From Homalodisca vitripennis (lineage: Eukaryota > Arthropoda > Insecta > Hemiptera > Cicadellidae): a stretch of DNA of 64,000 nt. The notes beneath the pieces were generated by a model. It was not told the DNA's origin. It made no database searches and worked only from the letters and a program-made list of their open reading frames with translations. Made by a program: the position numbers and the translations under genes. Shown here piece by piece: positions 1 through 12,300 of this stretch; the first letter of the stretch is position 1, and each line of letters starts with the position of its first letter. The DNA lies in NCBI RefSeq assembly GCF_021130785.1, contig NW_025778909.1:62001-126000 (forward strand). The letters run 5' to 3'.

Positions 1-1674
1 GCAAGCTACAGCAGGAGATCGGGTTCTGTGAATCGTGTTATTAAATGCAATTTTTCTGTGAGTTATAATTCGATTGTTTATTCAGCGAAAAAATGTCTTA
101 CTTATTTACATCAGAGGAATACGCTGATATGGTTTTTATTTTGGGTTACTGTAATGGTAATGCTAGAGCTGCTGTAGAAGAATATGAACTACGTTACCCT
201 AATAGGAGGATTCTAGATACCAAAACAATTTCAGGAACTTTTCGTACTCTTCGGGAAACAGGATCACTACCAAGTACTAGAACCAATTATGAACGAGCTG
301 TCCAACTTGATGATGATATTGTTATTAATGCTGTTCATCGCAGTCCAGGTGTAAGTACATGACGTATTTCTAGGCGGATAGGAGTTTCGCAGTCAACGGT
401 GTGGAGGTCACTTAATCGAAACAAATTTTATCCGTTTCATAAACAAAAGGTTCAACATCTACAGCTAGGGGATGGTCCGCTTCGCTTGGAGTTTTGCAAC
501 TTTTTGAATATTAATAATCAACTCTACAAGCGTATTTTGTTTACGGATGAGGCACAATTCACTCGGGATGGTGTCAATAACGTGCACAATGAACACTCAT
601 GGGCAGAAAAAAATCCACATGAGGTAGTGGAACAGAACTTTCAACACCGATTTAGCGTCAATGTCTGGTGTGGCCTTTTGCACAATCGGCTGATTGGACC
701 TTTCATATTACCTGGACGCCTAAATGCTGAGTTATATTTGCATTTCCTTCAAGAAGAGTTGCCGCAGCTGTTAGAGAATGTTCTTTTACATCTCAGACAA
801 AATTTGTACTTCCAGCATGACAGAGCACCTCCCCACTTTTCACGTGCCGTTTCTGCTTACTTAAATCATCAATTTCCTGGACACTGGATTGGTCGTGGAG
901 GGCCTCACCCTTGGCCACCAAGATCACCAGATCTATCTCCATTGGATTATTGCATCTGGGGATGGATGAAAGACATTGTATACAAGACAAAAGTGAATTC
1001 TCGTGATGAATTAATTGCCCGTATTATGGATTCGGCTGTGCAGATACAGGGAAGTCCTGAAAAATTAAGAAACGCAACAAAAGCAATACACAAACGTGCT
1101 GCAAAATGTATTGATAATGATGGCCTCATTTTCGAACATCTATTATAAAAAGGTGCGTACGGTTGGCCCAACCTGATTAATTTTGCTTAAAACTAGTAAT
1201 GTATTATACTGAATAAAATCGATTTTTTGGTACTTATTTCTGTTTTATTTTAGACTTTGATTATATCAATTGTCTCAGAATTAAATTAAATGTTTGTTGA
1301 TTTTATGTATTTATTACCAATTTAACAAAGTTATTGTACATCAAACTTAAAAAAACATTGTTTCGTGCCCCAATATTTTGCATTTAACCCTGAATCCCTC
1401 AAAAACTACTACAGGTACAGTTCTGAAACCTATTTTATTAGCTTTATCAGGTAAAAATACATAAGAATCCACGATATTTCTTTCTTAATTAACCTTTCCA
1501 AAAGTTCAGTATGGCTTTATTTTACTCTTTACCCAGGAATTCAGGCGAAATCTTTCGCTAGCTGTAACTCGCTAACAAAGCGTTTTCGGACCTATGTTTA
1601 TATAACATTTTTTCATTATTTTTACTAGTAAAATGTGCTGTAGAAGTGGGGGGAGAACTTCATGAATCACCCTG
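1..1674 (+). mobile_element. Tc1/mariner-superfamily element A (DD41D-like), left end outside window
   Basis: The element contains a transposase pseudogene (93-1148) and about 520 bp of 3' non-coding DNA, ending in GAATCACCCTG at 1664-1674 followed by TA, the usual target dinucleotide of this superfamily. Its last ~130 bp contain a subterminal block (about 1544-1592, GCGAAATCTTTCGCTAG followed by a GTAACTCGCTAAC segment) that also lies near both ends of the neighbouring element B, so the two are relatives. The left terminus is not in the window. Confidence 0.85.
93..1148 (+). pseudogene. Tc1/mariner (DD41D-like) transposase, one in-frame stop
   Basis: A cut-and-paste transposase acting on the terminal repeats of its element. 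One reading frame of 351 codons runs from the ATG at 93 to the stop at 1146-1148 but is interrupted by TGA at 360-362, at the position where the intact relative at 2303-3394 has arginine; a single CGA to TGA change would explain it. The N-terminal part is a helix-turn-helix region (RISRRIGVSQSTVWR). The catalytic acidic residues are visible in FTDEAQF, FQHDRAPPHF and SPDLSPLDY; I count 41 residues between the second and third aspartates, hence DD41D-like. No other frame disruption is seen, so inactivation looks recent. Suppression or sequencing error cannot be excluded. Confidence 0.9.
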
Positions 1675-1684
1675 TATATACAGA

Positions 1685-2248
1685 CAGGGTGATTCAAAAC
1701 TAAACGGCAATCTCTCGGGAGCTTATTCTATAGCTAAAAACAAGTAAAAAAGTTCATATAACCATATGCCCGGAAACGCTTCGTTAGCGAGTTACGCCTA
1801 GCGAAAGATTTCGCCCGGATTTCAGAACCCTTGGTGAAGTCAGGCCGTATAAAATGGTAAAGGTAGTTACAAAGATACAAATACGATTGTTTTTTATGTT
1901 TTTATATCTGACAAATTTATTAAAATTCGTCCCAGAGCTGTAAATGCAATACTTTCAGAGATATCTTACGTAAAACACAAGAATTGGTGCAAAGAAATAA
2001 CACATTTTTGTGTTTTAACGTAAGATTACTTCCATAAATGTTAAATAAAGGTCATTTTTTTCTTAAACAGATTTGTAGAACATTTAATTCTGAAAAGACT
2101 TATGTGAATTACTTAGGAAAAAAATTAATAATAGGTATTGAAATTTAGCTTTATTTAAAAATAAAACAGACGCACAAAAATGCATATTCTTATCTGTATA
2201 AAATATTAACTAATGTTTAGGTTGTGAGTAATAGCTGATCATTTATTC
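1685..2248 (+). repeat. Left terminal inverted repeat of element B
   Basis: The reverse complement of 3650-4210 over about 560 bp, for example CCCGGAAACGCTTCGTTAGC and the later TCGTCCCAGAGCTGTAAATG appear in inverted form in the right arm. It carries the subterminal block with TAGCGAAAGATTTCGC near 1798-1814. Confidence 0.93.
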
Positions 2249-2302
2249 TAGACTGAACATTAACATAAAATGTATTTACCTTTATAAAACTGTAATAATC
2301 GC

Positions 2303-3394
2303 CTATAATAGTTGCTCAAAGTGTTCTCCGTTGTTAGCAATGCATGTTTTCGCACGACGAATCCACTCTTTTCTAGCGCGTTTCATAACGTTTGGAGCAT
2401 TCTTGATAGTTTCTGCCGCCTCTGTAATGCGATTACGTAACTCCTCTATGGTGTTAATCCGTTTTGAATAAACAATTGACTTCATCCAACCCCATAAGAA
2501 AAAGTCTGCTGGCGTGAGGTCAGGAGAACGTGGTGGCCATTTTACTGGTCCATTTTGACCAATCCATTGTCTACCGTATGTATCATTTAAATAGTTTTTC
2601 ACATCATTAGAAAAATGTGGAGGTGCTCCGTCGTGCATAAACCATGCATTTATTTTGTTTTGAACAGGAATATCTTCCAAGAGGGTAGGCAGGTTTGTTC
2701 TTAAAAAATTTAAGTACCCTACTCCATTAAGTCGATTAGGGAGGAAAAATGGACCAACCAAATTATCACCCAGAACACCAAGCCATACATTGACTGAAAA
2801 TGTATGTTGAAAATGCCTCGTCACAGTTTCATGTGGGTTGTCGTACGCCCAAGTATGGGTATTACGAAAATTTACAATTCCATTTCTAGTAAAACAGGAT
2901 TCATCAGTAACGAGAATACGCCGAAGAAAATACTGATGTCGTAAACAATTTCTTCTTAACCAGCGGCAGAACATCTTCCGTTTATTAAGATCTTGCGGTA
3001 ATAAGTCTTGAACACGTGTTATATGGAATGGGTACAACTGTGCTTCATGAGGTGTCCGCCATACGCTTGACTGGCAAATATTTAACTGACGTGATAATCG
3101 TCTGGTGCTTGTGGTTGACGATAATTCTACAGCATTTATTATTGCTTGTTCATTATTATAGTTCCTTGCGCTACGTTGACGACCAGTATCTATTCGCTTC
3201 GGTTTAAAGCTACCAGTTTCTCTAAGTCGTCTCTCCACAGCTTCAAATGTTTTGCGATCAGGTGTTCTTCGATGTAGAAAAGTATCACGATATTCCTGAA
3301 CTGCAGCTAAACCATTCTTGTTAACTTTGCCGTAAATCAGTATCATGTCCGTATACTCTTCAAACGAATACATACCATTTACATTATCTGCCAT
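2303..3394 (-). CDS. Intact Tc1/mariner (DD41D-like) transposase
   Basis: A 363-aa DDE transposase starting at the ATG at 3394 (MADNVNGMYSFEEYTDM) with no internal stop. The N-terminal ~130 residues form the DNA-binding part, with a helix-turn-helix segment (RRLSRQLNICQSSVWR). The catalytic core shows VTDESCF (first D), MHDGAPPHF (second D) and SPDLTPADFFLWG (third D), with 41 residues between the second and third, as in the copy at 93-1148. It lies centrally between the two long inverted repeats, as expected for an autonomous element. The 3' end is at 2303, 55 bp from the left arm. DD41D is a recognised spacing class within IS630-Tc1-mariner; assignment to a named family would need a database comparison. 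Confidence 0.93.
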   Translation of the reverse strand: MADNVNGMYSFEEYTDMILIYGKVNKNGLAAVQEYRDTFLHRRTPDRKTFEAVERRLRETGSFKPKRIDTGRQRSARNYNNEQAIINAVELSSTTSTRRLSRQLNICQSSVWRTPHEAQLYPFHITRVQDLLPQDLNKRKMFCRWLRRNCLRHQYFLRRILVTDESCFTRNGIVNFRNTHTWAYDNPHETVTRHFQHTFSVNVWLGVLGDNLVGPFFLPNRLNGVGYLNFLRTNLPTLLEDIPVQNKINAWFMHDGAPPHFSNDVKNYLNDTYGRQWIGQNGPVKWPPRSPDLTPADFFLWGWMKSIVYSKRINTIEELRNRITEAAETIKNAPNVMKRARKEWIRRAKTCIANNGEHFEQLL

Positions 3395-3649
3395 TATTTA
3401 CTAAGGTAATTACATACACTTTTATAAAAATATTTAATAAAATATTTTAAAAATAAATATTTTATAAAATATTTTATACACTTGTATAAAATATTTCCAA
3501 ATAATCACAGGATCTCACAAAATACAATCTTCACACGCCACAATACAAAAAACTCCACAAAGGTTATTCAAATATTACTTCATGAACTTAATTGTTGATC
3601 AGCTGATATTGCCAACCTTTGCAAAGAAAATATGGCGATAAAAAGTGTT

Positions 3650-4206
3650 GAATAAATGATCAGCTGTTACTCACAACCTAAACATTAGTTAATATTTTAT
3701 GCAGATAAGAATATGCATTTTTGTGCGTCTGTTTTATTTTTAAATAAAGCTAAATTTCAATACCTATTATTAATTTTTTTCCTAAGTAATTCACATGAAT
3801 CTTTTCATAATTAAATGTTCTACAAATCTGTTTAAGAAAAAAATGACCTTTATTTAACATTTATGGAAGTAATCTTACGTTAAACACAAAAATGTGTTAT
3901 TTCTTTGCACCAATTCTTGTGTTTTACGTAAGATATCTCTGAAAGTATTGCATTTACAGCTCTGGGACGAATTTTAATAAATTTGTCAGATATAAAAACA
4001 TAAAAAACAATCGTATTTGTATCTTTGTAACTACCTTTACCATTTTATACGGCCTGACTTCACCAAGGGTTCTGAAATCCGGGCGAAATCTTTCGCTAGG
4101 CGTAACTCGCTAACGAAGCGTTTCCGGGCATATGGTTATATGAACTTTTTTACTTGTTTTTAGCTGTAGAATAAGCTCCCGAGAGATTGCCGTTTAGTTT
4201 TGAATC

Positions 4207-4210
<4 letters not shown>
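3650..4210 (-). repeat. Right terminal inverted repeat of element B
   Basis: Inverted copy of 1685-2248. It ends in TTTTGAATCACCC at 4198-4210 and is followed directly by a TA microsatellite. Only scattered substitutions separate the two arms, for example GCATAAAATATT here against GTATAAAATATT in the left arm read inverted. Confidence 0.93.

Positions 4211-4254
<44 letters not shown>
4211..4254. repeat. (TA)n microsatellite
   Basis: About 22 TA dinucleotides directly abutting the right end of element B. TA is the target of Tc1/mariner insertion, so the element probably landed in or next to this tract. Confidence 0.95.
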
Positions 4255-4257
<3 letters not shown>

Positions 4258-4401
4258 TATATGTATATATAAAAAAGTTATTGGACATTTTGGTATAAAA
4301 TTTCCTTTAATGTTTCGGCTTTGCCATTTAAAAAAAGGTGTAATAAAAAAATAACAACACAGCAAACAAAATTTACTAAAGTAAAATTTATATATATATA
4401 C

Positions 4402-4433
<32 letters not shown>

Positions 4434-4704
4434 TTTCTTGTACAGTTGTAAAGCAAATTTAATTATAAATTTCGTTACACGAAACGAAAGTTTTCTCCCA
4501 TGGAAAACATAAATTTTTTAAACGCCAAATAATTTGTTACTTTAAAAAATTATTTCTTGGCATTATTTAATGCAAAATTGAAACTAAAACCATTTCGGTC
4601 ATTAGTTATAGAAGCCACAAGATAAGATTCAGGATGAGCCGAAATGTCCACTAATTTCTGCTACAAACTGAAATGTCTACATGACTGCTACAAGCTGGTT
4701 GGTG
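4255..4704. other. Non-coding spacer
   Basis: AT-rich sequence with a second TA/TATACA tract at about 4392-4432. The only open frame here reads through that tract as repeated Ile-Tyr and is not credible as a gene. Confidence 0.7.
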
Positions 4705-5457
4705 AAACAGTTATCTCAGGTATTGATGTCCTGATCCTATTTGGATAGAATTGGTTAATGAGTCTCTCAGTTAATTGATGCTGTAGCTGAGCCGTCCGTA
4801 GTCGATTACTGTGCAGAGAAACAGTTATTACCGAATGGAAATAATTACAGATAGGAAGATATTCCAATACTCTGGGACTAATCAACTATACATTCGCATC
4901 AGGTTTGATGGACAGGTCGGTTTAGGTGAGTGCGATATTCTTTAATGTTCGTATACAATTATTTTGTGTAAATATATACAGAGTTATATAAATTTTATAT
5001 ACAATTTAAGGTGTTATGCACAATTAAGCGGTACGTGGTAACGTCTTTCCTACTCATGGTTCCATTACACCACAAAACTCTGTCTATAGCCTATTTTTAA
5101 TTTCATTTATTTCTATCTTTTTATATTACACGATTAATTCAGAATACTAACATTTAGTCAGTATAGTTGTAATAAACCTTTAATATTAATGTTATGTACC
5201 TTACAGCAGTTGTGTGATCAAGTACTTTACTTTTTAGAACAGAAGAAGGTTGTCTGCCATGACTCCTAAAGACATATATTTAGAAACAAGCTAACAACTA
5301 TAAGTGGGCCCTATTGCGGATTTCAGATGTTATTAGACTCATAATATAGATTCTGTCACATTTTATTTGCCATATCTGTGTTTCAGTAGCTGTAACGTAT
5401 GTTTAAAGTTTTATGACTTTTGTGACAATGCATATACGTTCTTTCGTGGTGGTGTTA

Positions 5458-5458
<1 letters not shown>

Positions 5459-5530
<72 letters not shown>
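5459..5530. repeat. (TA)n microsatellite
   Basis: Uninterrupted TA repeats apart from one AA step. Reading frames crossing it are artefacts of alternating Tyr/Ile codons. Confidence 0.95.
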
Positions 5531-5534
<4 letters not shown>

Positions 5535-5826
5535 ATTCTGTATTAAAGTTGAATTGTTAGTTTTACTAACGATACATATACAAAGTTGGATTATTATTAG
5601 ATATGTAAAGGGTAGTGAGATACATGTATATTGGAAGGAATTTTCATAACAATTAATCATTGTTCACAGATATATTTAGTTATAGAGTAATCGTCTTTTT
5701 GGATGAAAATAATGAAAAGTAGGAAACCTCCCTCTTTTAAACTATTTGCCAAAATTGAGTGGCAAATCATGCCAATTTTAATAATTATTTTAGAACGTAA
5801 CCATTGTACGAGGGATATATGCCTGA

Positions 5827-5830
<4 letters not shown>

Positions 5831-5899
<69 letters not shown>

Positions 5900-5951
5900 T
5901 ACAAAAGAAAAATTATAGTAAATATATATATGTATATATATATATATATAT
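5831..5951. repeat. Compound (TA)n microsatellite with a duplicated CATACAAAAGAAAAA unit
   Basis: A TA run (5831-5895) is followed by TTCATACAAAAGAAAAATTATAGTAAA, another TA run and a near copy of the same unit at 5952-5979, that is, a compound array of TA blocks and a ~60-bp unit. Confidence 0.85.
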
Positions 5952-6731
5952 ATTCATACAAAAGAAAAAATATAGTAAATATATATATATAATATGTATA
6001 ATATATGTATAATTTTTCTTTAGTGTGAATTATAAAAAAAACTACTGAATATCAAGGGACTACAATTATTTCCCTTCAGTCTGTTTGAGCGAAAACTAAC
6101 TGATCTTTTGACTATACATTTCTAATTAAGCATATTTATCGTATAAACAACATGAATTTTATACTGATAATTGGGAATTAGCTGTCAATTTTTTATAAAT
6201 ATTTGGAAATCGAATTGCGCTCCATATATTTTCAAATATTTCCATTCTTTTCTTCAAATGAAAGCGCTGGAGGTATACTTTTGTCTGTTTTCTTTTAAAT
6301 TTTCACAGGATATCTCGAGAATAATTGTAATAATCGTGATAATACTAAAAACTATAACTATACTCCGGAAAATAATCAACGTACTATAAAGAAAACTGGT
6401 CAGATTTGTGGTTTATTGAAAAGTTTAAATTAGAATTTACAAACATCTCAAAATATGAGAAAGTTCTTAATTCTTTCTTGCGAAGGTTAATTATTACATG
6501 GACAGTAATCAAACTTAAGTAAGACATTCGTTATTAAAATAGTACACCAAACATATTCACACTGTTGCTTACACACATTAAAATTAAGAAATTATATAGC
6601 TTCACAGGTTATCACAAGATAAAGTTACTCTACCTCGTTGTAGTACATTTTAGCAACGCCTGTTACGCAAATCCTGGTTTTCAAACCAAACTCACTTATA
6701 TAGAGTTGCTCACTATAGGGTTTTATATAAG

Positions 6732-6735
<4 letters not shown>

Positions 6736-6768
<33 letters not shown>
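6736..6768. repeat. (TA)n microsatellite
   Basis: A run of TA dinucleotides inside segmental copy 1; the corresponding place in copy 2 (about 63,110) lacks it. Confidence 0.9.
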
Positions 6769-6770
<2 letters not shown>

Positions 6771-7400
6771 ATATTGAACATTGGTTATAACAGTAAACTG
6801 CAGTTTTATACTGTATAAAAATTGTATTTGATTGATATGTTGTTTCAAATTTATTGCTTTACATCAAAAATAAAACTCGGCATTCATATGATGAATAGAC
6901 ACAAATGTCTTATAAACAGTTTAGTGATACACGTTAATGTTATATGTAGGCTATCATAAAATATTTCGGTTTAATGGCTTATGAGAACCAAAAAGGAATG
7001 TTTACTTAAGCCATAAATTGTACAGTCGAGCATTGAGAGACAAAATAGTGGCCATCAGCCAAAGCCTGACAAATCGCCCCATTGCGGCTAATTGGTTTAT
7101 CAATCTAGCTTGAGTTTTTGTCCACTTCGGCTAATTTATTTAACACATTGTGGTTATATTGAAAGCCATTCCAAATCTCATTTAGTTTAACTGTAAGCTT
7201 TTCTCTTCGAATTCTATTAAGAAAACAATAGCTATATTTTACGTTAGTAGACTAAAAACAATCTAGTGGGTTTTTTACGTAGTGGCTATGTGTAATGTTT
7301 GTGTTTTGTTTTCATAATTTAATAGACATGCCTTTTATTTTAATTTATAGAGACAGTTATGGAATTATGCCTGATGATGTGACCGCTTCAGTTTTCTTTC

Positions 7401-8921
7401 TATATGATCAAAATATAAATATAATAGCACTTCATTGCTGTTTTTTTTAAAGTATAATGCCTAGGAAAATTTTCATTTTCACAATAATTATTGCTGCTAA
7501 GTTGTAAAACTTTTTATTACAACAAGTTTCAATACAAGATAACATAACACGAGTAGAGTAATAGGCTTTGCTGAGGTTCAGTGCAAAATCTTAAGTCTAT
7601 AGCTTATTTAATTTATGACATATAAAAAAGTTATTCGGTAAGGAAGGTTTTACATCCCCTGCAAATAAAACAGATATTGAGTCAGCCTACTGAATGTTTG
7701 TCTTCAACGAAGCTCATCAAAATTCCATTTGGCAACTGATATTGAGAATAAGATTAGCACTCATTATTGCCTATTTTAAAATACTATTTAATGCAAAATG
7801 TTAAGTCTCCAGAGACCATCTTTCGAGAGAGTCTTTCCACATGATATATTCATATCTTAAAATTTATATAGCGTTTCATATCTGTGTTATAAGTCTTTAT
7901 AACATTAATTGTGGGTAATTGGGCTATATTGGTTAATGTTTCAAATGTAAAAATCCGTACTAATATTATAAATGGGAAGGACAGTTTGTTTGTTACGCTT
8001 TCCCGTAAACAAAATACATTACCGATCATAATAAATCCCTGTGTACATATTCTTGGAGGTTGTAGAAGTAACATAGGACACTTTATCAATAAACAACATT
8101 TATTATCAGCTGTTAAAGATCAGCCAAATCCTTTGGAATATTATGCACTGTAATCGAACTCAGTGTTCCTATAGAGATGGAACTTTGTAAATAATTTCAA
8201 GTATATATGAGAAATCTTTTTCGAGATATCGTATGGTCAACAGACAGGTAGATATTATCTTTTTCTGTCCTCACGAGTGAAAGGCTTCAATAACGCTGAA
8301 AAATAATTACGTGTGATTAATAATACGCATGTACTAATACTATATATAGACATCTACCAGTATATTTAATGCTTATAAAGGTTACAACGCACTCGACTGT
8401 AGCTGTACTCTATATGGAGGACCCTGGACACTGAAGGATTACTGAACCTCTCTGATCCTAACGCTTTGGAATGTTCAGTCACAGCCACAATGTTCAGGCT
8501 GGCCTGTATAATATCTACTGTGATATAAGAGACAAGAGTCTAAAAATAAATAGATTGGACAAATTATAAATGAAATAATATATTCTTAGTAAAACGAGGT
8601 AATGAACTGTAATAACATATTGATAATTAGAGAAGATTAAAATTAAAGTAAATAATATATTACCTAGTTAAACATAGCAACAGTATGTTAGACTTAAATA
8701 TGTTACATAGTTAAACATATAAATTGACATCTAAGTATAATTATAAGCTAAAAGATGTAATAGTTTAAGCGAATTTTATTAAAAGCTTACTTTAATAAGC
8801 GGTAATAATCATTAATGCAAATAAGGTTCAAATTGAAAATATGTAATAAGGAATATGAACTGGCATTACTTTTTCTAGTCTAAAGCTTTACTTCTGTAAT
8901 ATACAAAATTACTCATTGTAA
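7401..8921. other. Intergenic, no gene seen
   Basis: AT-rich non-coding DNA. At 7955-8030 the phrase ACTAATATTATAAATGGGAAGG followed by GTTTGTTTGTTACGCTTTCCCG resembles a sequence dispersed in many insect genomes, with open frames on both strands that I do not believe are genes. A less AT-rich patch lies at 8385-8515 without coding signal. Confidence 0.5.
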
Positions 8922-9022
8922 ACATCTCTTTCTCTCTCTCCCTCTCCCCCCCTCTCATTCCCTCTCCACTCTCTCTCTCCCCCTCCCTCTCTATCTCTTT
9001 CTCTCTCTCTGTCTCTCTCTCA
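8922..9022. repeat. (CT)n-rich polypyrimidine microsatellite
   Basis: About 100 bp of nearly pure C/T on the plus strand, with CTCTCTCT runs broken by CCCC blocks. Confidence 0.95.
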
Positions 9023-9279
9023 TACTTATATCATGATCTTTAGGGAATGTTTAGTTTATAACAACTATTGATCACTTCTACTTCGAGAATTTCAATCGTA
9101 AAATGTGTACTGTGTAAAAAATTAGGTTTTTGAAACCAAAGCACTCTATCTTTTTGGAAGTGTTTAAATAGATATCCTGAATGTTATTTGTCAAATTATT
9201 TACATATATCAGTCTAATAATAATCACTCAGGAAGATTTATTGATTTTCTTGCGTCATGATAAAAAAAGGAAATCTTGA

Positions 9280-9385
9280 GAAACACAACCAAAGTCAACA
9301 CCAAACTGGAGCTAAAGTCAACTGTCCTTCTGCGGTTTGTCTTCTATACGCTGCGTTGTTTGTCAGTGCTTGGATCCTGCACTCT
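9280..9385. repeat. Dispersed repeat, copy 1 (partner near 14,232-14,350)
   Basis: The string CCAAAGTCAAC, then a CCTTCYGYNGTTTGTCTT segment and a GCTTACGTTGT-like segment, occurs in the same order here and at 14,245-14,335. It is a short diverged pair of unknown type. Confidence 0.4.
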
Positions 9386-12300
9386 ATCCTAACTTGGTTA
9401 CTAATGCAATAATTGGTATAAAATATTGATTGGAATCTCGTAAGAAACTTTGACTTTAACAACGTATTTTTTGTGAATAGCAATAACAAAATAGCACTGA
9501 AATTACCACGAATATATGCCGGGTTAACATAGCTATATATTTCATTACGTGATGCTTTATTTACTTATAGTAAATAAACGGCTTGAATTTCAAACTGTCA
9601 ATTTAAATCCATCTTTTATAATAGGAAATATAGTTCTATAATATATTTGATCACATTGCCTAAAGAAAAAAATAATGTTATTTATTATATGAATAAAGAT
9701 AAAACTAAATTATATTCTTCGTGATTGGTTAACCGAAGGACAAAGACCTAAACATTTTATTAATTCACGTAATATAAACAATTTTTTTATTTATTTGGTT
9801 ACATACCCTCAGCAAGAATATGAAATATTAAATTGAAAATAGAAATATTGTTTGTAAAAACAGATGAAAATATCTCTTCAACAAAATATGCAACCCCATT
9901 TCAGTATTTATAGTTGAAAATAATAATATGAACAAATTTTGAATCTTACTGGTACTTATTACATTATTAAATTAATATTTGTATTTGTAAGTTATTAAAC
10001 AATATACTAATTTGTTTTGTTTGTGAGTTTCAATGTGTTTAATATGATATATTTGAACTCAGATCTCACATTAACATGGAGATATTAATTACTTGCTATT
10101 TATATTTCATTAAAGTTTTTCATCTTAAAAGAGTTATGAGAAGTGTAATGTATAATACTGTTGCCTATATTGAACTTTCATACTCTCATTAAATGATAAA
10201 CAAAACTGACTTGAATTGAAGCGTGTTTCATGCATAAATTAACTATACTTGCCACTCTTAAGCAGACATCACTAAAAGAATGAGTTCAAAGGTCCATCTC
10301 CATATGACACGATTCTTGTGATTTTGATTCCCCCCATCAATTTATCCCACTAATGTCGAGTGCTATTTTTCTGAGCGTCAGCAAAGCCTATCAGTCAAGG
10401 GTCTGTAAAATGCCATTTGTCTGTCTGTCTGTCAAACAATACCTCGAGGACGAACTGGCTTGTAGACGTAAAGTTTTATACTTGTCATAAGACAATATTG
10501 TGCATCATCTTATTTAATAATGGTGCAAAGTCACTCCGTAGCATTCAGCTGAGCGTTAGCGAACATATTTAAATTGGTCTTGTTAATATATATGGAGGTT
10601 AAGAAAAAATTGCACAGTCAACAATTAAATCGCATATTTTGGAACTAGACTTAGCAGAATCATATGATATTTAATACTTTATGTTGTAAATAATTTAGCC
10701 TTATTAAATAACCTATTTTATAAATGTTCTGCCTGAAACCTCAGCTAACTTAATGTGGGACACGTATGACGACATATGTAAACCTTGTAAATTATATAGA
10801 ATATTATATATTTCCGACTTACTTAATAGTCTATAGGGTAAATATTTGAAACTTTTTTCCATGGTATAGTTATAAAATGGAGAATTTTAAAGCCGAAGAG
10901 ATTACATTCATTAAAATCGCCAAGTAACATTTCTTAAGTATATGTTTTATATCATTATCTAATCTGTTTAGTATACTATAGGACACGAATTGTAATAATG
11001 TTAATATTAATGTCTTTGGTTTCATTTATAGAAAAACGCTTGAAATTAAGCATTATTTGAATAAATATATTCAAGGATAATGTTCCACCTGATTAACAAT
11101 GCACATGCATTTATCTACTAATACTGATAACCTATTTACCTATTGATATTGATGACACTAAATAATTGGAGAGAAACTTTCACCGTCATTGCTCATTAAT
11201 ACTTGAAAACCCAATCAGTTTTATCACTTATATATACTTTTTACGAATATCAAGACAAAATATTTAGTCACAAATTAAATGTATACACGTATCTCATATA
11301 TTTGCAATGTCTTGTCATCTGAAGTGATATGCTAAAAACTAGCTAAAAATAAAAAGATAATAATAATATATTTTCAGTTTTTCTTAAATTATAAAATGGG
11401 AAAATAAAATAAATTGATATATGTAAAATCTGATTTAGTGTACCATGGAATTTAAACATTTAAAACAATCAAAAAATCTTCACAAGCCAAGGTGTATAAA
11501 ACCTGCAAGGATCCTTTAAAACCAATTCTAAAGATTTTAATTGAATTAAAATGTTTCAAAAACGTATTTGGCGTTGTTTACTCGTTTATACAGTTTGTAG
11601 CGTACAAATAATACACAGCAGAAATAACTTATAATGTAACATGAATATCTTTTATTGAAATTAGATTAAGTATACGAAATTAAAAAACTAAGCACCAATC
11701 CGGAAATTTAAAGTGAAAAGTTGTTTCAAAATTAAACATCTCCCCGTTTAAGTACATAAGTACTTTTATTGGAGATGTCAGATATATAAACAGCAAAGCC
11801 CTTACTCACTCGTCACTAATTCTCCAAATTTCCCATATTACAGAATGTTGAAATCTTACACACGTATGCATCATGATATTTTAATAAAGAATAAATATGC
11901 GTAGGAATTGAAATAGTATTTAAATGTCTAGAAAAACCATATTTTATTTTTCAACTTCTCGATATATCGAAAGGTGAAATTCGATGCACAATTGTATTGT
12001 TCGCTCAACAGACTACGGTACAAGTAGACCAGAATTAGTTTAAAAAAGCTATAAATAGTGGCTTTATTACCGAATTTGACTATTTAGACTTATGTTTTGA
12101 CGTATGTATAGACTTTCGTGATTGAGAAAACTATTATACTTTATTATTTGTTGTCTTTCCTTAATCTTTTGAACCAAACTTAAATGTTTTTATTTCTATT
12201 TTTCATGTACAATTTTAATTAAGGATTATGAATTAAGATTGGTAAATTATCTTTTAAAACGTTGTGTTCTTAAATAGTTAGATTTAGGGGAATTGCTGTA

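Larger units (their letters stand above)
1685..4210 (-). mobile_element. Complete Tc1/mariner-superfamily element B (DD41D-like) with ~560-bp TIRs
   Basis: The element is bounded by CAGGGTGATTC at 1685 and GAATCACCC(T) at 4201-4211. Its two arms (1685-2248 and 3650-4210) are long inverted copies with few differences, flanking a single intact transposase on the minus strand. The right end abuts a TA microsatellite, so the TA target duplication is not clean there. It sits 10 bp from element A. An open transposase plus similar arms make this the most intact transposon in the window. Confidence 0.9.
4705..7400 (+). repeat. Segmental duplication, copy 1 (partner at 61,310-63,830)
   Basis: A diverged block repeated in direct orientation about 56.6 kb downstream. 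Matching landmarks in order are: GATCCTATTTGG with TTGGTTAATGAGTCTCTCA (4733 and 61331), TTCCAATACTCTG (4862 and 61459), GACATTTAGTCAG region (5150 and 61750), the exon-free stretch around TTTTAGCAACGCCTGTTACGC (6648 and 63045), and GCTAATTGGTTTATCAATCTAGCTTGAGTTTTTGTCCA (7088 and 63488). Copy 1 carries TA microsatellites at 5459-5530, 5831-5895, 5926-5951 and 6736-6768 that are missing or shorter in copy 2. No conserved reading frame is visible in either copy. It could be an old dispersed element or a true segmental duplication. Confidence 0.85.

Noticed and set aside
5403..5992. Open frames of 60-85 codons rich in Tyr-Ile
   Set aside because: They are translations of TA microsatellites on both strands; no non-repetitive coding content.
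7850..8153. Overlapping 79- and 80-codon frames on opposite strands
   Set aside because: They lie in a sequence resembling a dispersed insect repeat; neither has coding character.
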